A DNA stretch of 64,000 bases from the NCBI GenBank assembly GCA_937888595.1, contig CALARK010000020.1, positions 1-64,000 on the forward strand, given 5' to 3'. Shown here one piece after another: positions 35,234 to 44,194 of this stretch. The notes below the pieces were generated by a model that was not told where the DNA came from, did not search any database, and saw only the letters and a list, made by a program, of their open reading frames with translations. The position numbers and the translations under genes were made by a program. The stretch comes from an uncultured Sterolibacteriaceae bacterium. Lineage in GTDB: Bacteria > Pseudomonadota > Gammaproteobacteria > Burkholderiales > Rhodocyclaceae. Numbering within the stretch: position 1 is the first letter of the stretch; every line of letters starts with the position of its first letter.

Positions 35234-37030
35234 CTAGAGGCTGATCGAGTCGAGCAGGTCGTCGGGAGGGTCAGTGGCGGTCGCTTCCGCACCTGCCGCC
35301 GCGGGCTTGTCCGGCATCTGCGGAATGTCGTCGTGGCCGTATTTCTTGCGGGTCCGGTCGGCGAGCAGGTGCAGTACCCGGACATGCTTCGAGTTCGGGC
35401 TCATGCGCTGGATCCGGGCGACGAGGTCGTTGGCGTAGTCGAAGCGCGTCTTGTCGAAGCCGGTGTGCTCGATGTACATCAGCGAGATCTGCGCCGCCTT
35501 GGCGAGGATCTCGGTGTTGTTGGGCGAGTCGTGCACCATGGATTCGATGGTCGCCAGCGCTTCGTCGAGCGAGCCGCGCTTGAACAGGTCGAGCACGTTG
35601 TCGAGCGTCTGCGAGAGGGTGCGCTCGACCTTGTCGGTGCTCGCGATCACGGCCTGCAGCAGTTCCGGTGTTTGTGCCAGCTTCTTCGCCGCCACCTTGC
35701 GTACGGCTTCCGCCCCCTTGGCGGAACCCTGCAAGGCGACATTCAGGGCGTTCTCGGCGACCTCGGTATGGCCTGCCGCGAAGCACTGAACGGCAAAGTT
35801 CGCCTGTAGTCGCTCGTTGACGGAGGCGAAGTCGCTGCTCCCGGACTGGTGGAGCTCGACGGCCTTCTTCAGCGCCGCCTCGGCCTGCTTGGCGTCGCCC
35901 TTGCGCGTGTGGATGGCGTGCTCCATGGTCGCGCTGCAGAACTCGGCCGTCTGGGCGTGCTCGGTCTTGCGGAAGAATTCCCCGGCCTCCTTCAGGGCCT
36001 TCATCGCGTCGTCGAAGTTGCCCAGTTCGAGTTGCGATTCGGCGAGGAGGGCGTAGTTCGACGGGTGGTTGCTCGACAGGAACTTGCCCTCGCGCGTCAC
36101 CTTCTTCAGCGCGTCGCGCGAGGTTTCGAAATCTTCGTTTTCGAGGGCGGTCAGCGCCAGCAACTGCTGGCGGTCGTAGCGCTTGGGCGAGCGGTCCACT
36201 GCCTGCTGCATCACCTCCTGCGCCTCGGCGGCCCGCCCCGTGCCCAGCAGCAGCTCGGACAGCGAGTCGTAGCCCTGCATGTAGTCCGGATGTTCCTCCG
36301 TCACTTCGCGCAGCAGTTGCTCCGCCTCGACCGATTTGCCCAGATGGTAGAGGGAGCGCGCCAGGCCGCTCTTGGCATAGGCATGGCCGGCCGAACTCAC
36401 GGCGCTGCCGGCGGCATCGAGGTCGACCAGCTCCTCGTAGGCACGGCGGGCGTTTTCGTAGTCGCGCAGCTCCAGGTAGATGAAGCCGCGCAGGCGCTTC
36501 ACCTTGCGCGCCAGGCGGCCGCCGGCGTCGATGTAGGCATTGCACAGGCGCAGCGCTTCCTCATGATTTTTCGCGTCGATGGCGGTGAAGATCGGCAGCA
36601 GTTCCTCGCGGTCGGCGATCGCCTCGGCGATGCGGCGCTCGACCATCTCCGGCGTGTTTTCGCTCTTGAGGATGTAGGCGTCCGGGGCGAACTCGAGCAC
36701 GGACATGACCCGTTCGCGCTGCTGCTCCGACGAGATCATGATGAAGATGCAGCTCAGCGGCACCATCCGCTTGCGGCGGACTTCCTCCAGCAGCTCCTGC
36801 GCCGTGCGGTTGTCGCCGAGTTCGTACTCGCACAGGATGATGTCATAGCCTTTTTCGGTGCGGTCCCGGATGCGGCGGATGGCGTCGAAATAGCCGCGTG
36901 ACTGCTCGAGGGTGTTGTTGCTTTGGGACTTGCTGCGCACATCGGGAAACAGGACGTTCGACAGCATCGACGCATAACTGGTGTTGGGGTCGATGTAGAG
37001 GACGTACTTGTTCTGAAAGCGCAATGACAT
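35234..37030 (-). CDS. Degenerate receiver fused to TPR repeats
   Basis: A 598-residue cytoplasmic protein. Residues about 8-130 form a CheY-like fold, but the phosphoacceptor position is Glu68 (IILCEYELGDNRTA), which may mimic the phosphorylated state or abolish regulation. Residues about 140-560 are helical TPR-like repeats (for example YIDAGGRLARKVKRLRGFIY and SGLARSLYHLGKSVEAEQLL), a protein-binding scaffold. It lies 3 bases before the FapA-like gene and 36 bases after the spermidine-synthase-like gene. The partner is unknown; the FapA-like protein is a candidate. Confidence 0.82.
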   Translation of the reverse strand: MSLRFQNKYVLYIDPNTSYASMLSNVLFPDVRSKSQSNNTLEQSRGYFDAIRRIRDRTEKGYDIILCEYELGDNRTAQELLEEVRRKRMVPLSCIFIMISSEQQRERVMSVLEFAPDAYILKSENTPEMVERRIAEAIADREELLPIFTAIDAKNHEEALRLCNAYIDAGGRLARKVKRLRGFIYLELRDYENARRAYEELVDLDAAGSAVSSAGHAYAKSGLARSLYHLGKSVEAEQLLREVTEEHPDYMQGYDSLSELLLGTGRAAEAQEVMQQAVDRSPKRYDRQQLLALTALENEDFETSRDALKKVTREGKFLSSNHPSNYALLAESQLELGNFDDAMKALKEAGEFFRKTEHAQTAEFCSATMEHAIHTRKGDAKQAEAALKKAVELHQSGSSDFASVNERLQANFAVQCFAAGHTEVAENALNVALQGSAKGAEAVRKVAAKKLAQTPELLQAVIASTDKVERTLSQTLDNVLDLFKRGSLDEALATIESMVHDSPNNTEILAKAAQISLMYIEHTGFDKTRFDYANDLVARIQRMSPNSKHVRVLHLLADRTRKKYGHDDIPQMPDKPAAAGAEATATDPPDDLLDSISL

Positions 37031-37066
37031 GGCGGCCTATCCTACCCCCCGCCGCCCGGGCCTGGA

Positions 37067-37816
37067 TCAGAATCGCAGGATGCCACCCGGACAGTAGCGG
37101 GAATGTTCGAGCCGGCTCACGGTGGGCAGCAGGTTGAGCTCGGTGGCGGCCTTGAGGGCGCGGGCGGATGACTTGAGTTCGGCGATGCCGTGCTGCACCG
37201 GGGCGCCGGTGGCGGCGAAGGCGACGACGTTGCCGCTGTCGCAGGACGGGAAGGCGAGGGCGCGACCGTCGAAGGCTTCCTCGATGCGTTCCATCGACTT
37301 GCGCACGCCCTTGCGCTTCGACAGCAGGTTGGTCACGAGCAGGCCGGCGGATGACAGGCGCGCCTTGCAGTTCAGGTAGAAGGGCAGGGTGTCGAGCTGG
37401 CCGGTGCGGGCGTTTTCGTCGAAGCCGTCCACCATGATCAGGTCGAATTTGCGCTGGCTTCCGGCCAGCCAGGAGGCGCCGTCGTCGAGGACGACATCGA
37501 GGCGTTCGTCGTCGTCGGGCAGCTTGAAGTGCTGACGGGCGACGTCGACGACCTCGGCATCGATCTCGACCACCGTCAGCCGGGCCGCGGGACGGTGCCG
37601 GTAGAGGAACTTGGTCAGCGATGCGGCGCCCAGCCCGATCAGCAGCGCCGAGCGCGGCCATGCGGAATCCGGCCGCAGCAGCAGTGCCGCCATCATCTCG
37701 CGCGTGTAGTCGAGTTCCAGCGCCCAGGGACGGGCGACACGCATCGCCCCCTGGATCCAGTGGGAGCTGAAGTGCAGGTAGCGCACTCCTGCCGATTCGC
37801 TGACGAGAATTTCCAT
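37067..37816 (-). CDS. Spermidine-synthase-like methyltransferase-fold protein
   Basis: A 249-residue protein of the spermidine synthase superfamily. The nucleotide-binding fold is clear: ALLIGLGAASLTKFL, TVVEIDAEVVDVARQHF, VVLDDGASWL, DLIMVDGFDE. The usual GGGDGG loop is GLGAAS, and the catalytic-loop region differs from true SpeE, so aminopropyl transfer is uncertain. Many such proteins in betaproteobacteria have unknown substrates. It precedes the receiver-TPR gene on the same strand and may be co-transcribed with it. Confidence 0.82.
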   Translation of the reverse strand: MEILVSESAGVRYLHFSSHWIQGAMRVARPWALELDYTREMMAALLLRPDSAWPRSALLIGLGAASLTKFLYRHRPAARLTVVEIDAEVVDVARQHFKLPDDDERLDVVLDDGASWLAGSQRKFDLIMVDGFDENARTGQLDTLPFYLNCKARLSSAGLLVTNLLSKRKGVRKSMERIEEAFDGRALAFPSCDSGNVVAFAATGAPVQHGIAELKSSARALKAATELNLLPTVSRLEHSRYCPGGILRF

Positions 37817-37926
37817 GGCTGCGGATGGTCGCGGAACGCCCGACTATAACCTGATGGCAGGCTTGGCAGGGGGTGCCCGCGCGTGTTGTAATCGAGCCGT
37901 TTCAATTGTCGCGAGGATGATGGCCC

Positions 37927-38778
37927 ATGCGAAGACGCGATTTCCTCCGTAACGGAGTCGGCTGGGCGCTGGCCACGGCGACCGCCCGTTCGGCATGGTC
38001 GCAGCCGCAGGCCCTGCGCATGGGGGTCCATCCCTACAACAGCGCGCTGGCGCTGATCGCCACGCACCGCCCGCTGTTCCAGTATCTCGAAACGGCGCTG
38101 CAGCAGCCGGTCGAGTTCTACACCGCCCCGAGCTTCGAAGCCTATGTGAACGCGTTGATGGCCGGCGAGTACGACATTCCGATCAGCCCCCCGCACTTCG
38201 CCATGCTGGCGATGGAAAAAGGCCATTACCGGGCACTGGTGCATTACCGTACCCGGCTGGATCCGCTGCTGGCCGTGCCCAGGGACAGCACCTTCCACGG
38301 CCCGGCGGATTTCGCCGGCGCGCGCATCGCGATGGCGGACAAGTCCGCCCTGATCCGCATCGTCATCATCAAATGGCTGGCCGATGCCGGGCTGGTCGCG
38401 GACAGGGACTACAGCATCGTCGAGCGGCCGACCCATGGTGCGTCGATCGCCGCCACGGTGCAGGGAGAGGCGGATGCCGGGGTCGCCACCTCGACCGCCT
38501 TCCGGCAGGTGCCCCCGGACGTGCAGATGAAGCTGCGCACCGTGCCGAGCGGCTATCGCTTCCCGCATCTGTTCACGCTCGGCCACCAGCGCCTCGGCAG
38601 CGCCCGCCTCGAGCAATTGAAGCAGGCGCTGCTGGCATTCACCCCCGATCACCCGCAAGGCAAGCTGTTCTTCGAGAAGTCCAGCTACGGCGGTTTCGAA
38701 CCGGTGATGCCGCAGGAGCTCGACGAATTGCGCCCCTTCATCGAGCCCACCCGCAAGGTTCTGGACGGACTGCGCTGA
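37927..38778 (+). CDS. Orphan PhnD-like periplasmic binding protein with Tat-type signal
   Basis: A 283-residue periplasmic binding protein. The N-terminus MRRRDFLRNGVGWALATATA is a twin-arginine signal. The family core is EYDIPISPPHFAMLAMEKGHY and FAGARIAMADKSALIRIV. There are no ABC transport genes nearby; the next gene, 10 bases on, is a membrane GGDEF-EAL protein. It therefore probably delivers a ligand signal to c-di-GMP metabolism rather than taking up a nutrient. A GAGGA ribosome site precedes the start. Confidence 0.85.
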   Translation: MRRRDFLRNGVGWALATATARSAWSQPQALRMGVHPYNSALALIATHRPLFQYLETALQQPVEFYTAPSFEAYVNALMAGEYDIPISPPHFAMLAMEKGHYRALVHYRTRLDPLLAVPRDSTFHGPADFAGARIAMADKSALIRIVIIKWLADAGLVADRDYSIVERPTHGASIAATVQGEADAGVATSTAFRQVPPDVQMKLRTVPSGYRFPHLFTLGHQRLGSARLEQLKQALLAFTPDHPQGKLFFEKSSYGGFEPVMPQELDELRPFIEPTRKVLDGLR

Positions 38779-38788
38779 GGCCTGCCCG

Positions 38789-41140
38789 ATGAACGGTTTC
38801 GGCCTGTTCCGATCCCTGCGGGTGAAATTGCTGCTCGCGAGCCTGTTGATTCAGGCCGTGATGCTGTTCGTGCTGGTCTATAACAGCGTCCGCATCATCG
38901 AGACGCAGCTGGCGCAGCAGGCCGAGGTTCGCATGCGGTCCGTCGAACTGGCCTACAAGACGGCAGTGGTTGTGCCGCTCGTGGCACGCGACTACTCGAC
39001 CTTGCGCGACATCCTCGAAGGCTGGCTCAGCGCCGAGGATATCGTCTATCTGGCCGTCACCGATCAGCGGGGCAGGACGCTCGTGTCGGTCGGCTGGCCG
39101 GCTGACCGGCCCCTGCCTGCACCGACAGAGGTGCGTGAGGGTGGCGACGTGGTCCATGTCGTGTTCCCGGTGGACTACCAGGGGGTGTCCTATGGCCAGA
39201 TTCACTACGGCTTGTCGGTGGTCTTCTTCCACAATGCGCGGGCGGCCCTGATGGAGCAGGGCGTGCTGACCGCCCTGTTGGCGGTCGGCCTCTCGCTGCT
39301 GCTGTTGCTGATGACCGGGCGCTGGCTGACCCGTGACTTCATGGCGCTGACCGCGGCCAGCGAACGTATCGCCGGCGGCGATTTCAACACCCGCATCGAG
39401 GTCCATGGCCGCGACGATGTCGCCGCCGTCGGGCGCAGCTTCAACGCCATGGCGGAGGCCGTGCATGCCCGCGTCGCCGAGCTGAGGGAGAGCGAGCGTC
39501 GCTTTCGTGCGATTGCCGACTACACCTATGCCTGGGAAAACTGGTTCGGCCCGGATGGCCGGCTGCGCTGGGTCAATCCCGCCGTCGAACGCATCACCGG
39601 TTTCAGCGTGCGCGATTGCATGCAGATGGCGGATTTTCCCCTGCCGCTCGTCCATGTCGCAGACCGCGCCCTCGTGATGCGCCAGCATGGCGAGGCGCTC
39701 GCCGGACGCACCGGGCAGGACCTCGAGTTTCGCCTGGAGACACGCGATGGCCGCGTGCTGTGGGTGGCGATGGCCTGGCAGCCGATCTACGACGACGAGG
39801 GCGCGAGCCTCGGCTACCGCTCGAGCGTGCGCGACATCACGGTGCAGCACTTCGCGCGCGAGGAACTCGCCTATGCGGCATCGCACGATGCCCTGACCGG
39901 GCTCTACAACCGCCGTTCCTTCGAGGCCGAGCTGGAACGTGAACTGCATGCCCGGGCGGGCGGCGAGGTGATCGTGTTCTACATCGACCTCGACCAGTTC
40001 AAGCTGGTCAACGACACCTGCGGCCATACCGCCGGGGACGCGTTGCTGCAGCATCTGGCGCGCGTCATGCAGGCGCGCTTCTCCTTCGGCTATCTCGCCC
40101 GCCTCGGCGGCGACGAGTTCGGCATGATCCTCGACAGCACCTCGCTCGACGAGGCGGAGCGGCGCGCCCAGCATGTCATCGACGACATCCGCAACCTGCC
40201 GTTCGTCTGGGAAGGCCGGTCCTTCATCATCGGCGCATCGATCGGCATCGCGCAGACCTCGTCCCAGCTGCGTACCGTGACCGACCTGCTGATGGCTGCC
40301 GACACCGCCTGCTACGCCGCCAAGGAGCGCGGCCGAAACCGTTCGCAGATCTACCTGCCACAAGACCAGTACTTCCAGCAGCGCCAGCTCGACTTCCTGT
40401 CGCTGGCGCAGATCTCGGATGCCCTCGGTGCGGATCGCCTCGAGCTCCATGCCCAGCGCATCGTTTCCCTGCAGCCCGGCCGGCCGGATTACGCCGAGGT
40501 CCTGGTCCGCATGCGCGACGATGACGGCAGCCTGATTCCGCCCGGCCGCTTCATCCCGGCAGCCGAGCGCTACGGCCTGGTGTCCCTGATCGACCGCTGG
40601 GTGATCGAGCACAGTTTCCGCCAGCTGAGGCAATGGCGCGAGGCGGGGCGGCCCCCCTTCAAGCTGAACATCAACCTCTCCGGTCTCACGCTCGCCGATC
40701 CTGGCCTGCGCGAGTTCATCAGCCACTACCTGGCCGAACATGCGATCGACCCCGCCCTGGTCGGCTTCGAAATCACCGAAAGCTGCGCCATCTCCCAACT
40801 CGAGCGGGCGCTGTCGTTTTTCGATTATTGCGAAGCGACGGGATTCAGCCTGGCACTTGACGATTTCGGCAGCGGACTGTCCTCGTTCGGCTACCTCAAG
40901 CGCTTCAAGGTCCAGACCATCAAGATCGACGGCATGTTCGTACGCAACGCCGACCACGACTGGGATGACCGCGCAGTGATCGAATCGATCGTCCGGCTTT
41001 CCAGCCTGCGCAAGCTGCACACCGTGGCCGAGTTCGTCACCAGCCCGGCCGTGCTCGAAGTCGTGCGTGCGCTCGGCGTCGACTATGCCCAGGGCTATGC
41101 CCTGCACACCCCCGAGCCGATCGGGCAGCTGTCGGTCTAG
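38789..41140 (+). CDS. Membrane HAMP-PAS-GGDEF-EAL c-di-GMP enzyme
   Basis: A 783-residue protein. Membrane segments at about 12-32 and 155-175 enclose a periplasmic sensor; HAMP to about 235, PAS about 240-350. The GGDEF domain has an intact GGDEF at about 440 (LARLGGDEFGMIL). The EAL domain (about 530-775) has Glu570 in EVL in place of EAL, FKLNINLSG, FEITES, LDDFGSGLSSF and TIKIDG, so the phosphodiesterase residues look complete. Both synthesis and hydrolysis of c-di-GMP are possible. It follows a Tat-exported binding protein by 10 bases and ends in a 4-base convergent overlap with cnoX. Confidence 0.92.
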   Translation: MNGFGLFRSLRVKLLLASLLIQAVMLFVLVYNSVRIIETQLAQQAEVRMRSVELAYKTAVVVPLVARDYSTLRDILEGWLSAEDIVYLAVTDQRGRTLVSVGWPADRPLPAPTEVREGGDVVHVVFPVDYQGVSYGQIHYGLSVVFFHNARAALMEQGVLTALLAVGLSLLLLLMTGRWLTRDFMALTAASERIAGGDFNTRIEVHGRDDVAAVGRSFNAMAEAVHARVAELRESERRFRAIADYTYAWENWFGPDGRLRWVNPAVERITGFSVRDCMQMADFPLPLVHVADRALVMRQHGEALAGRTGQDLEFRLETRDGRVLWVAMAWQPIYDDEGASLGYRSSVRDITVQHFAREELAYAASHDALTGLYNRRSFEAELERELHARAGGEVIVFYIDLDQFKLVNDTCGHTAGDALLQHLARVMQARFSFGYLARLGGDEFGMILDSTSLDEAERRAQHVIDDIRNLPFVWEGRSFIIGASIGIAQTSSQLRTVTDLLMAADTACYAAKERGRNRSQIYLPQDQYFQQRQLDFLSLAQISDALGADRLELHAQRIVSLQPGRPDYAEVLVRMRDDDGSLIPPGRFIPAAERYGLVSLIDRWVIEHSFRQLRQWREAGRPPFKLNINLSGLTLADPGLREFISHYLAEHAIDPALVGFEITESCAISQLERALSFFDYCEATGFSLALDDFGSGLSSFGYLKRFKVQTIKIDGMFVRNADHDWDDRAVIESIVRLSSLRKLHTVAEFVTSPAVLEVVRALGVDYAQGYALHTPEPIGQLSV

Positions 41141-42021
41141 TTCAGCGTGCGGGCCAGCGCGATGCGGTATTCTCGCACCAGGTCGTCGTATTGCGGCTGG
41201 GCGGCGAGCAGGGTGAACAGGTTCAGCATCCCCTTGCGGCCGGCCTCGTCGTTCCACTTGCGGTCGCGGCGGACCAGGTCGAGCAGGGTTTCCAGCGCAG
41301 CGCGATAGTCCTGCTGCAGGGCCAGCGCGTTGGCCAGCTGGAGGCGGGCGTCGTGATCGTCAGGATCGGCATCGAGCCGCGCCCGCAGTGCGGCGGTATC
41401 GGCGCCGCTGCCGCCGCTGGCGAGCTGCAGGCGGGCGCGCAGCGAGGCGACGCGGTCCTGGTCGCGGGCCCGGTCGGCGACGACGTCGAGCAGTTCGCGG
41501 GCCTCGGCCAGCGCGTCCGCATCGCCCGCATCGAGGCTCAGCTGGATGAAATCGAGATAGGCCGTATCGCTGGCCGGATCGAGATTGATCGCCTCGGCCA
41601 TCCTGCGGCGGGCTCCCGCACTGTCGCCGGCGGCGGCGAGTGCCAGCGCCTCGCGGCGCAGCGGCTCGGCGGGCGAAGGGATCAGCCGGGCGAGGAATTC
41701 GCGGATCTGCGCTTCGGGCAGGGCGCCGGTGAATTCGTCGACCATCTGCCCGCCGACGAAGGCCTTGACGGCCGGGATGCCGCGCACGCCATAGCGCTGT
41801 GCCAGCTCCTGGTTCTCGTCGGAATTGATCTTGGCGAGGATGAACTTGCCACCGTATTCGGCAGCGAGTTTTTCGAGGAGGGGCTTGAGGATGCGGCAGG
41901 GTTGGCACCAGGGCGCCCAGAAGTCGACGACGACCGGGACATCGTGCGAAACCGCGAGGACTTTGGCCTCGAAATCGGCGAGGCTCACGTCATGGGAGTG
42001 GGCTGGGGCGTGCTCTGACAT
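41137..42021 (-). CDS. cnoX: CnoX/YbbN-type thioredoxin-like co-chaperone
   Basis: A 294-residue protein: thioredoxin domain (about 10-118) with active site WAPWCQPC (CQPC, not CGPC) and cis-Pro in GIPAVKAF, then a TPR-like domain (about 125-294). This layout matches YbbN/CnoX, a holdase that cooperates with GroEL and protects clients during oxidative stress. I chose ATG 42021 (MSEHAPAHSHD). A strong hairpin at 42052-42096 separates it from the upstream dehydrogenase, so it probably has its own promoter. The stop overlaps the GGDEF-EAL stop by 4 bases. Confidence 0.88.
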   Translation of the reverse strand: MSEHAPAHSHDVSLADFEAKVLAVSHDVPVVVDFWAPWCQPCRILKPLLEKLAAEYGGKFILAKINSDENQELAQRYGVRGIPAVKAFVGGQMVDEFTGALPEAQIREFLARLIPSPAEPLRREALALAAAGDSAGARRRMAEAINLDPASDTAYLDFIQLSLDAGDADALAEARELLDVVADRARDQDRVASLRARLQLASGGSGADTAALRARLDADPDDHDARLQLANALALQQDYRAALETLLDLVRRDRKWNDEAGRKGMLNLFTLLAAQPQYDDLVREYRIALARTLN

Positions 42022-42051
42022 GGGGAATCCTGAATCCTGTGGGCTGAAAAG

Positions 42052-42096
42052 AAAATGCCGGGAAAGCCCGCTAGTTGCGGGCACCCCCGGCATTTT
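42052..42096. terminator. Bidirectional intrinsic terminator between dehydrogenase and cnoX
   Basis: AAAATGCCGGG (42052-42062) pairs with CCCGGCATTTT (42086-42096), with an inner GCCCGC/GCGGGC stem. T-runs result on both strands. It ends the TRAP-dehydrogenase gene set. Confidence 0.85.
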
Positions 42097-42110
42097 AAAG
42101 CGCTGCGGGA

Positions 42111-43010
42111 TCAGTCCGCGCTGCTCATCTTCTCCAGCAGCTTGAGGGCGGCGATCGAGTCGTCCTCGCCCATGCCGCTGCCGACGATGGCGTTGAAGAG
42201 TTGGGCCGTTGCGGCGGCGGCCGGCAGCATCAGGCCCATGCGATGCGCTTCCTCCATGACGATGCGCAGGTCCTTCTGGTGCATCCAGGCCTTGAAACCA
42301 GGCTTGAAGTTGCGATCGAGCATGCGCTGGCCGTGGTTTTCGAGGATGCGCGAATAGGCGAAGCCGCCCAGCAGCGCCTCGCGCACGCGGGCGACATCGA
42401 CGCCATTCTTCGCCGCGAAGTTGAAGGCTTCCGCCACGGCGGCGACGCCCACGCCGGTCAGGATCTGGTTGCAGGCCTTGGCGACCTGGCCCGCGCCGCA
42501 CTCGCCGATCAGCGTGACCGACTTGCCCAGTTTCTCGAACAGGGGCTTGACCTTCTCGAAGACCTCCGGCTTGCCGCCGGCCATGATGGTCAGTGCCGCG
42601 TTGATCGCACCGACTTCTCCGCCGGAGACCGGGGCGTCGATGAACTCGATGCCCCTTTCGGCCAGTGCGGCACCGATCTCGCGGGCCGCATTGGGGTTGA
42701 TGGTGCTCATGTCGACGACGATCAGGCCCTTTTGCGCACCGGCGGCGATACCGTCGGCGCCGAGGCAGACGTCCCGCACATCGGGCGCATCGGCGACCAT
42801 CGTGAAGACCACGTCCGCATGCTTCGCCACTTCGGCGGCCGAGGCGTGGATCTTCGCATCGACCTCCTTGAAGGGCTCCAGCGAGGTGGGACGCCGTGCC
42901 CACAGGTGCAGGGTGTGTCCGGCCTTGGAAAGATGCAGGGCCATGGGGCGGCCCATGAGGCCAAGGCCAATGAACCCGATGTTCATTCCCTGTGTTGAAC
43001 CGATATTCAT
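42111..43010 (-). CDS. 3-Hydroxyisobutyrate / tartronate-semialdehyde-type dehydrogenase
   Basis: A 299-residue NAD(P)-dependent beta-hydroxyacid dehydrogenase. The N-terminal nucleotide loop is GFIGLGLMGRPMALHL, followed by DAPVSGGEVGA (substrate loop) and GAGQVAKACNQILTG, which carries the catalytic Lys. The start at 43010 has a strong AGGAGG site; MNIGFIG eight codons in has none. Sequence alone does not separate 3-hydroxyisobutyrate dehydrogenase (MmsB) from 2-hydroxy-3-oxopropionate reductase (GarR/GlxR). The nearby mmsA favours the first; the adjacent hydroxypyruvate-reductase-like gene favours the second. It is the last gene of the minus-strand TRAP set. Confidence 0.87.
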   Translation of the reverse strand: MNIGSTQGMNIGFIGLGLMGRPMALHLSKAGHTLHLWARRPTSLEPFKEVDAKIHASAAEVAKHADVVFTMVADAPDVRDVCLGADGIAAGAQKGLIVVDMSTINPNAAREIGAALAERGIEFIDAPVSGGEVGAINAALTIMAGGKPEVFEKVKPLFEKLGKSVTLIGECGAGQVAKACNQILTGVGVAAVAEAFNFAAKNGVDVARVREALLGGFAYSRILENHGQRMLDRNFKPGFKAWMHQKDLRIVMEEAHRMGLMLPAAAATAQLFNAIVGSGMGEDDSIAALKLLEKMSSAD

Positions 43011-43021
43011 TGTGTTGCCTC

Positions 43022-43999
43022 CTACTTCAGGACTTCGGGGTTGAGCAGATTCGGGGGACGCCGGCCTTGCAGCGCGGCCGTCAGGTTGTCGGCGGCCAAC
43101 GAGGCCATGGCGAGGCGCGTGGCGCGCGTCGAGGAACCGATGTGCGGAGTCAGCACGACGTTGTCGAGATCGAAGAAGCGCGGGTCGAGCATCGGCTCGT
43201 TCTCGAACACGTCCATGCCGGCACCGGCGATGCGTTTTTGCTGCAGGGCCTCGATCAGCGCACCGTCATCGACGATGCCGCCGCGGGCGATGTTGATGAG
43301 GTGGGCGGTCGGCTTCATCAGCGCCAGCTCCGCCGCGCCGATGGCGTGGTGGGCCGCGGGCGAGTAGGGCAGCAGCAGGACGAGGAAGTCGGCCTCGCGC
43401 AGCAATGCGTCCTTCTCGACCCAGCGGGCGTTGCAGGCCTGCTCCTGCTCGGCGGGCAGGCGGCTGCGGTTGTGGTAGATCACGTTCATCTCGAAGCCGG
43501 CGGCCCGGCGTGCGACGGCCTGGCCGATGCGGCCCATGCCGAGGATGCTGAGCGTTGCGTGATGCACGTCGTTGCCGAACCAGTCGTCGTGGAACTTCCA
43601 GCCCGTCCATTGACCAGCACGCACCCATTTGTCGGCGCTGACGATACGGCGTGCGGTGGCCAGCAGGAGCGCCCACGCCGTGTCGGCGGTGGTCTCGTTG
43701 AGCACCGCCGGGGTGTTCGTGGCCATCACGCCGGCCTGCGTGATCGCGGGCAGGTCGAAATTGTTGTAGCCGACGGCGACGTTGCAGACGGCCTTGAGCT
43801 TCTTCGCGCCGGCGAGTGCGGCGGCGTCGATGCGGTCGGACAGCAGCGTGATCGCGCCGTCCTTGTCGGCCAGGCGCGCGGCGATCTGCTCCGGCGGCAG
43901 GGCGGCATCGCGGTCGTGGTAGTCGACCTCGAAGTCGCGGGCGAGCCGGTCGATGACCTCGGGGAAGATGGCGCGCGTGACGAGAATCTTCGGTTTCAT
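43022..43999 (-). CDS. D-2-hydroxyacid dehydrogenase (glyoxylate/hydroxypyruvate reductase type)
   Basis: A 325-residue NAD(P)H-dependent 2-hydroxyacid dehydrogenase. It has the Rossmann loop ILGMGRIGQAVARRA, the conserved NIARGGIVDDGAL, Glu in FENEPMLD, and catalytic His in LTPHIGSSTRATR. The closest functional type is GhrB-like 2-ketoacid/glyoxylate reductase. Its ATG overlaps the stop of the 58-residue membrane protein gene (ATGA). With the neighbouring dehydrogenase it may process an imported hydroxyacid. Confidence 0.88.
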   Translation of the reverse strand: MKPKILVTRAIFPEVIDRLARDFEVDYHDRDAALPPEQIAARLADKDGAITLLSDRIDAAALAGAKKLKAVCNVAVGYNNFDLPAITQAGVMATNTPAVLNETTADTAWALLLATARRIVSADKWVRAGQWTGWKFHDDWFGNDVHHATLSILGMGRIGQAVARRAAGFEMNVIYHNRSRLPAEQEQACNARWVEKDALLREADFLVLLLPYSPAAHHAIGAAELALMKPTAHLINIARGGIVDDGALIEALQQKRIAGAGMDVFENEPMLDPRFFDLDNVVLTPHIGSSTRATRLAMASLAADNLTAALQGRRPPNLLNPEVLK

Positions 44000-44172
44000 T
44001 TGTGTTCGTCCCGCTGCCGCAGGTTTTCGTAGAACTCGTAGGCCGCCATGACCACGCCGATCAGCATGACGGCGGCGAGCGAGAGTTCCTTGAGCTTGAT
44101 GGCCGGTGGCAGCAGGAAGCCCAGCAGCAGCAGCAGGCCCAGCAGTCCGGCGACTATCCTGAATTTCGTCAT
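43996..44172 (-). CDS. Small membrane protein, 58 residues
   Basis: A short gene with ATGA overlap onto the 2-hydroxyacid dehydrogenase start. It encodes MTKFRIVAGLLGLLLLLGFL, then a second hydrophobic segment (LSLAAVMLIGVVMAAYEFYE) and a charged tail (NLRQRDEHK). Two membrane helices joined by PPAIKLKE are likely. It lies 22 bases after the amidase. I recognise no family; it may be an accessory of the transporter operon. Confidence 0.65.
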   Translation of the reverse strand: MTKFRIVAGLLGLLLLLGFLLPPAIKLKELSLAAVMLIGVVMAAYEFYENLRQRDEHK

Positions 44173-44194
44173 GATTCGATCTCCTTGGCCCGGA

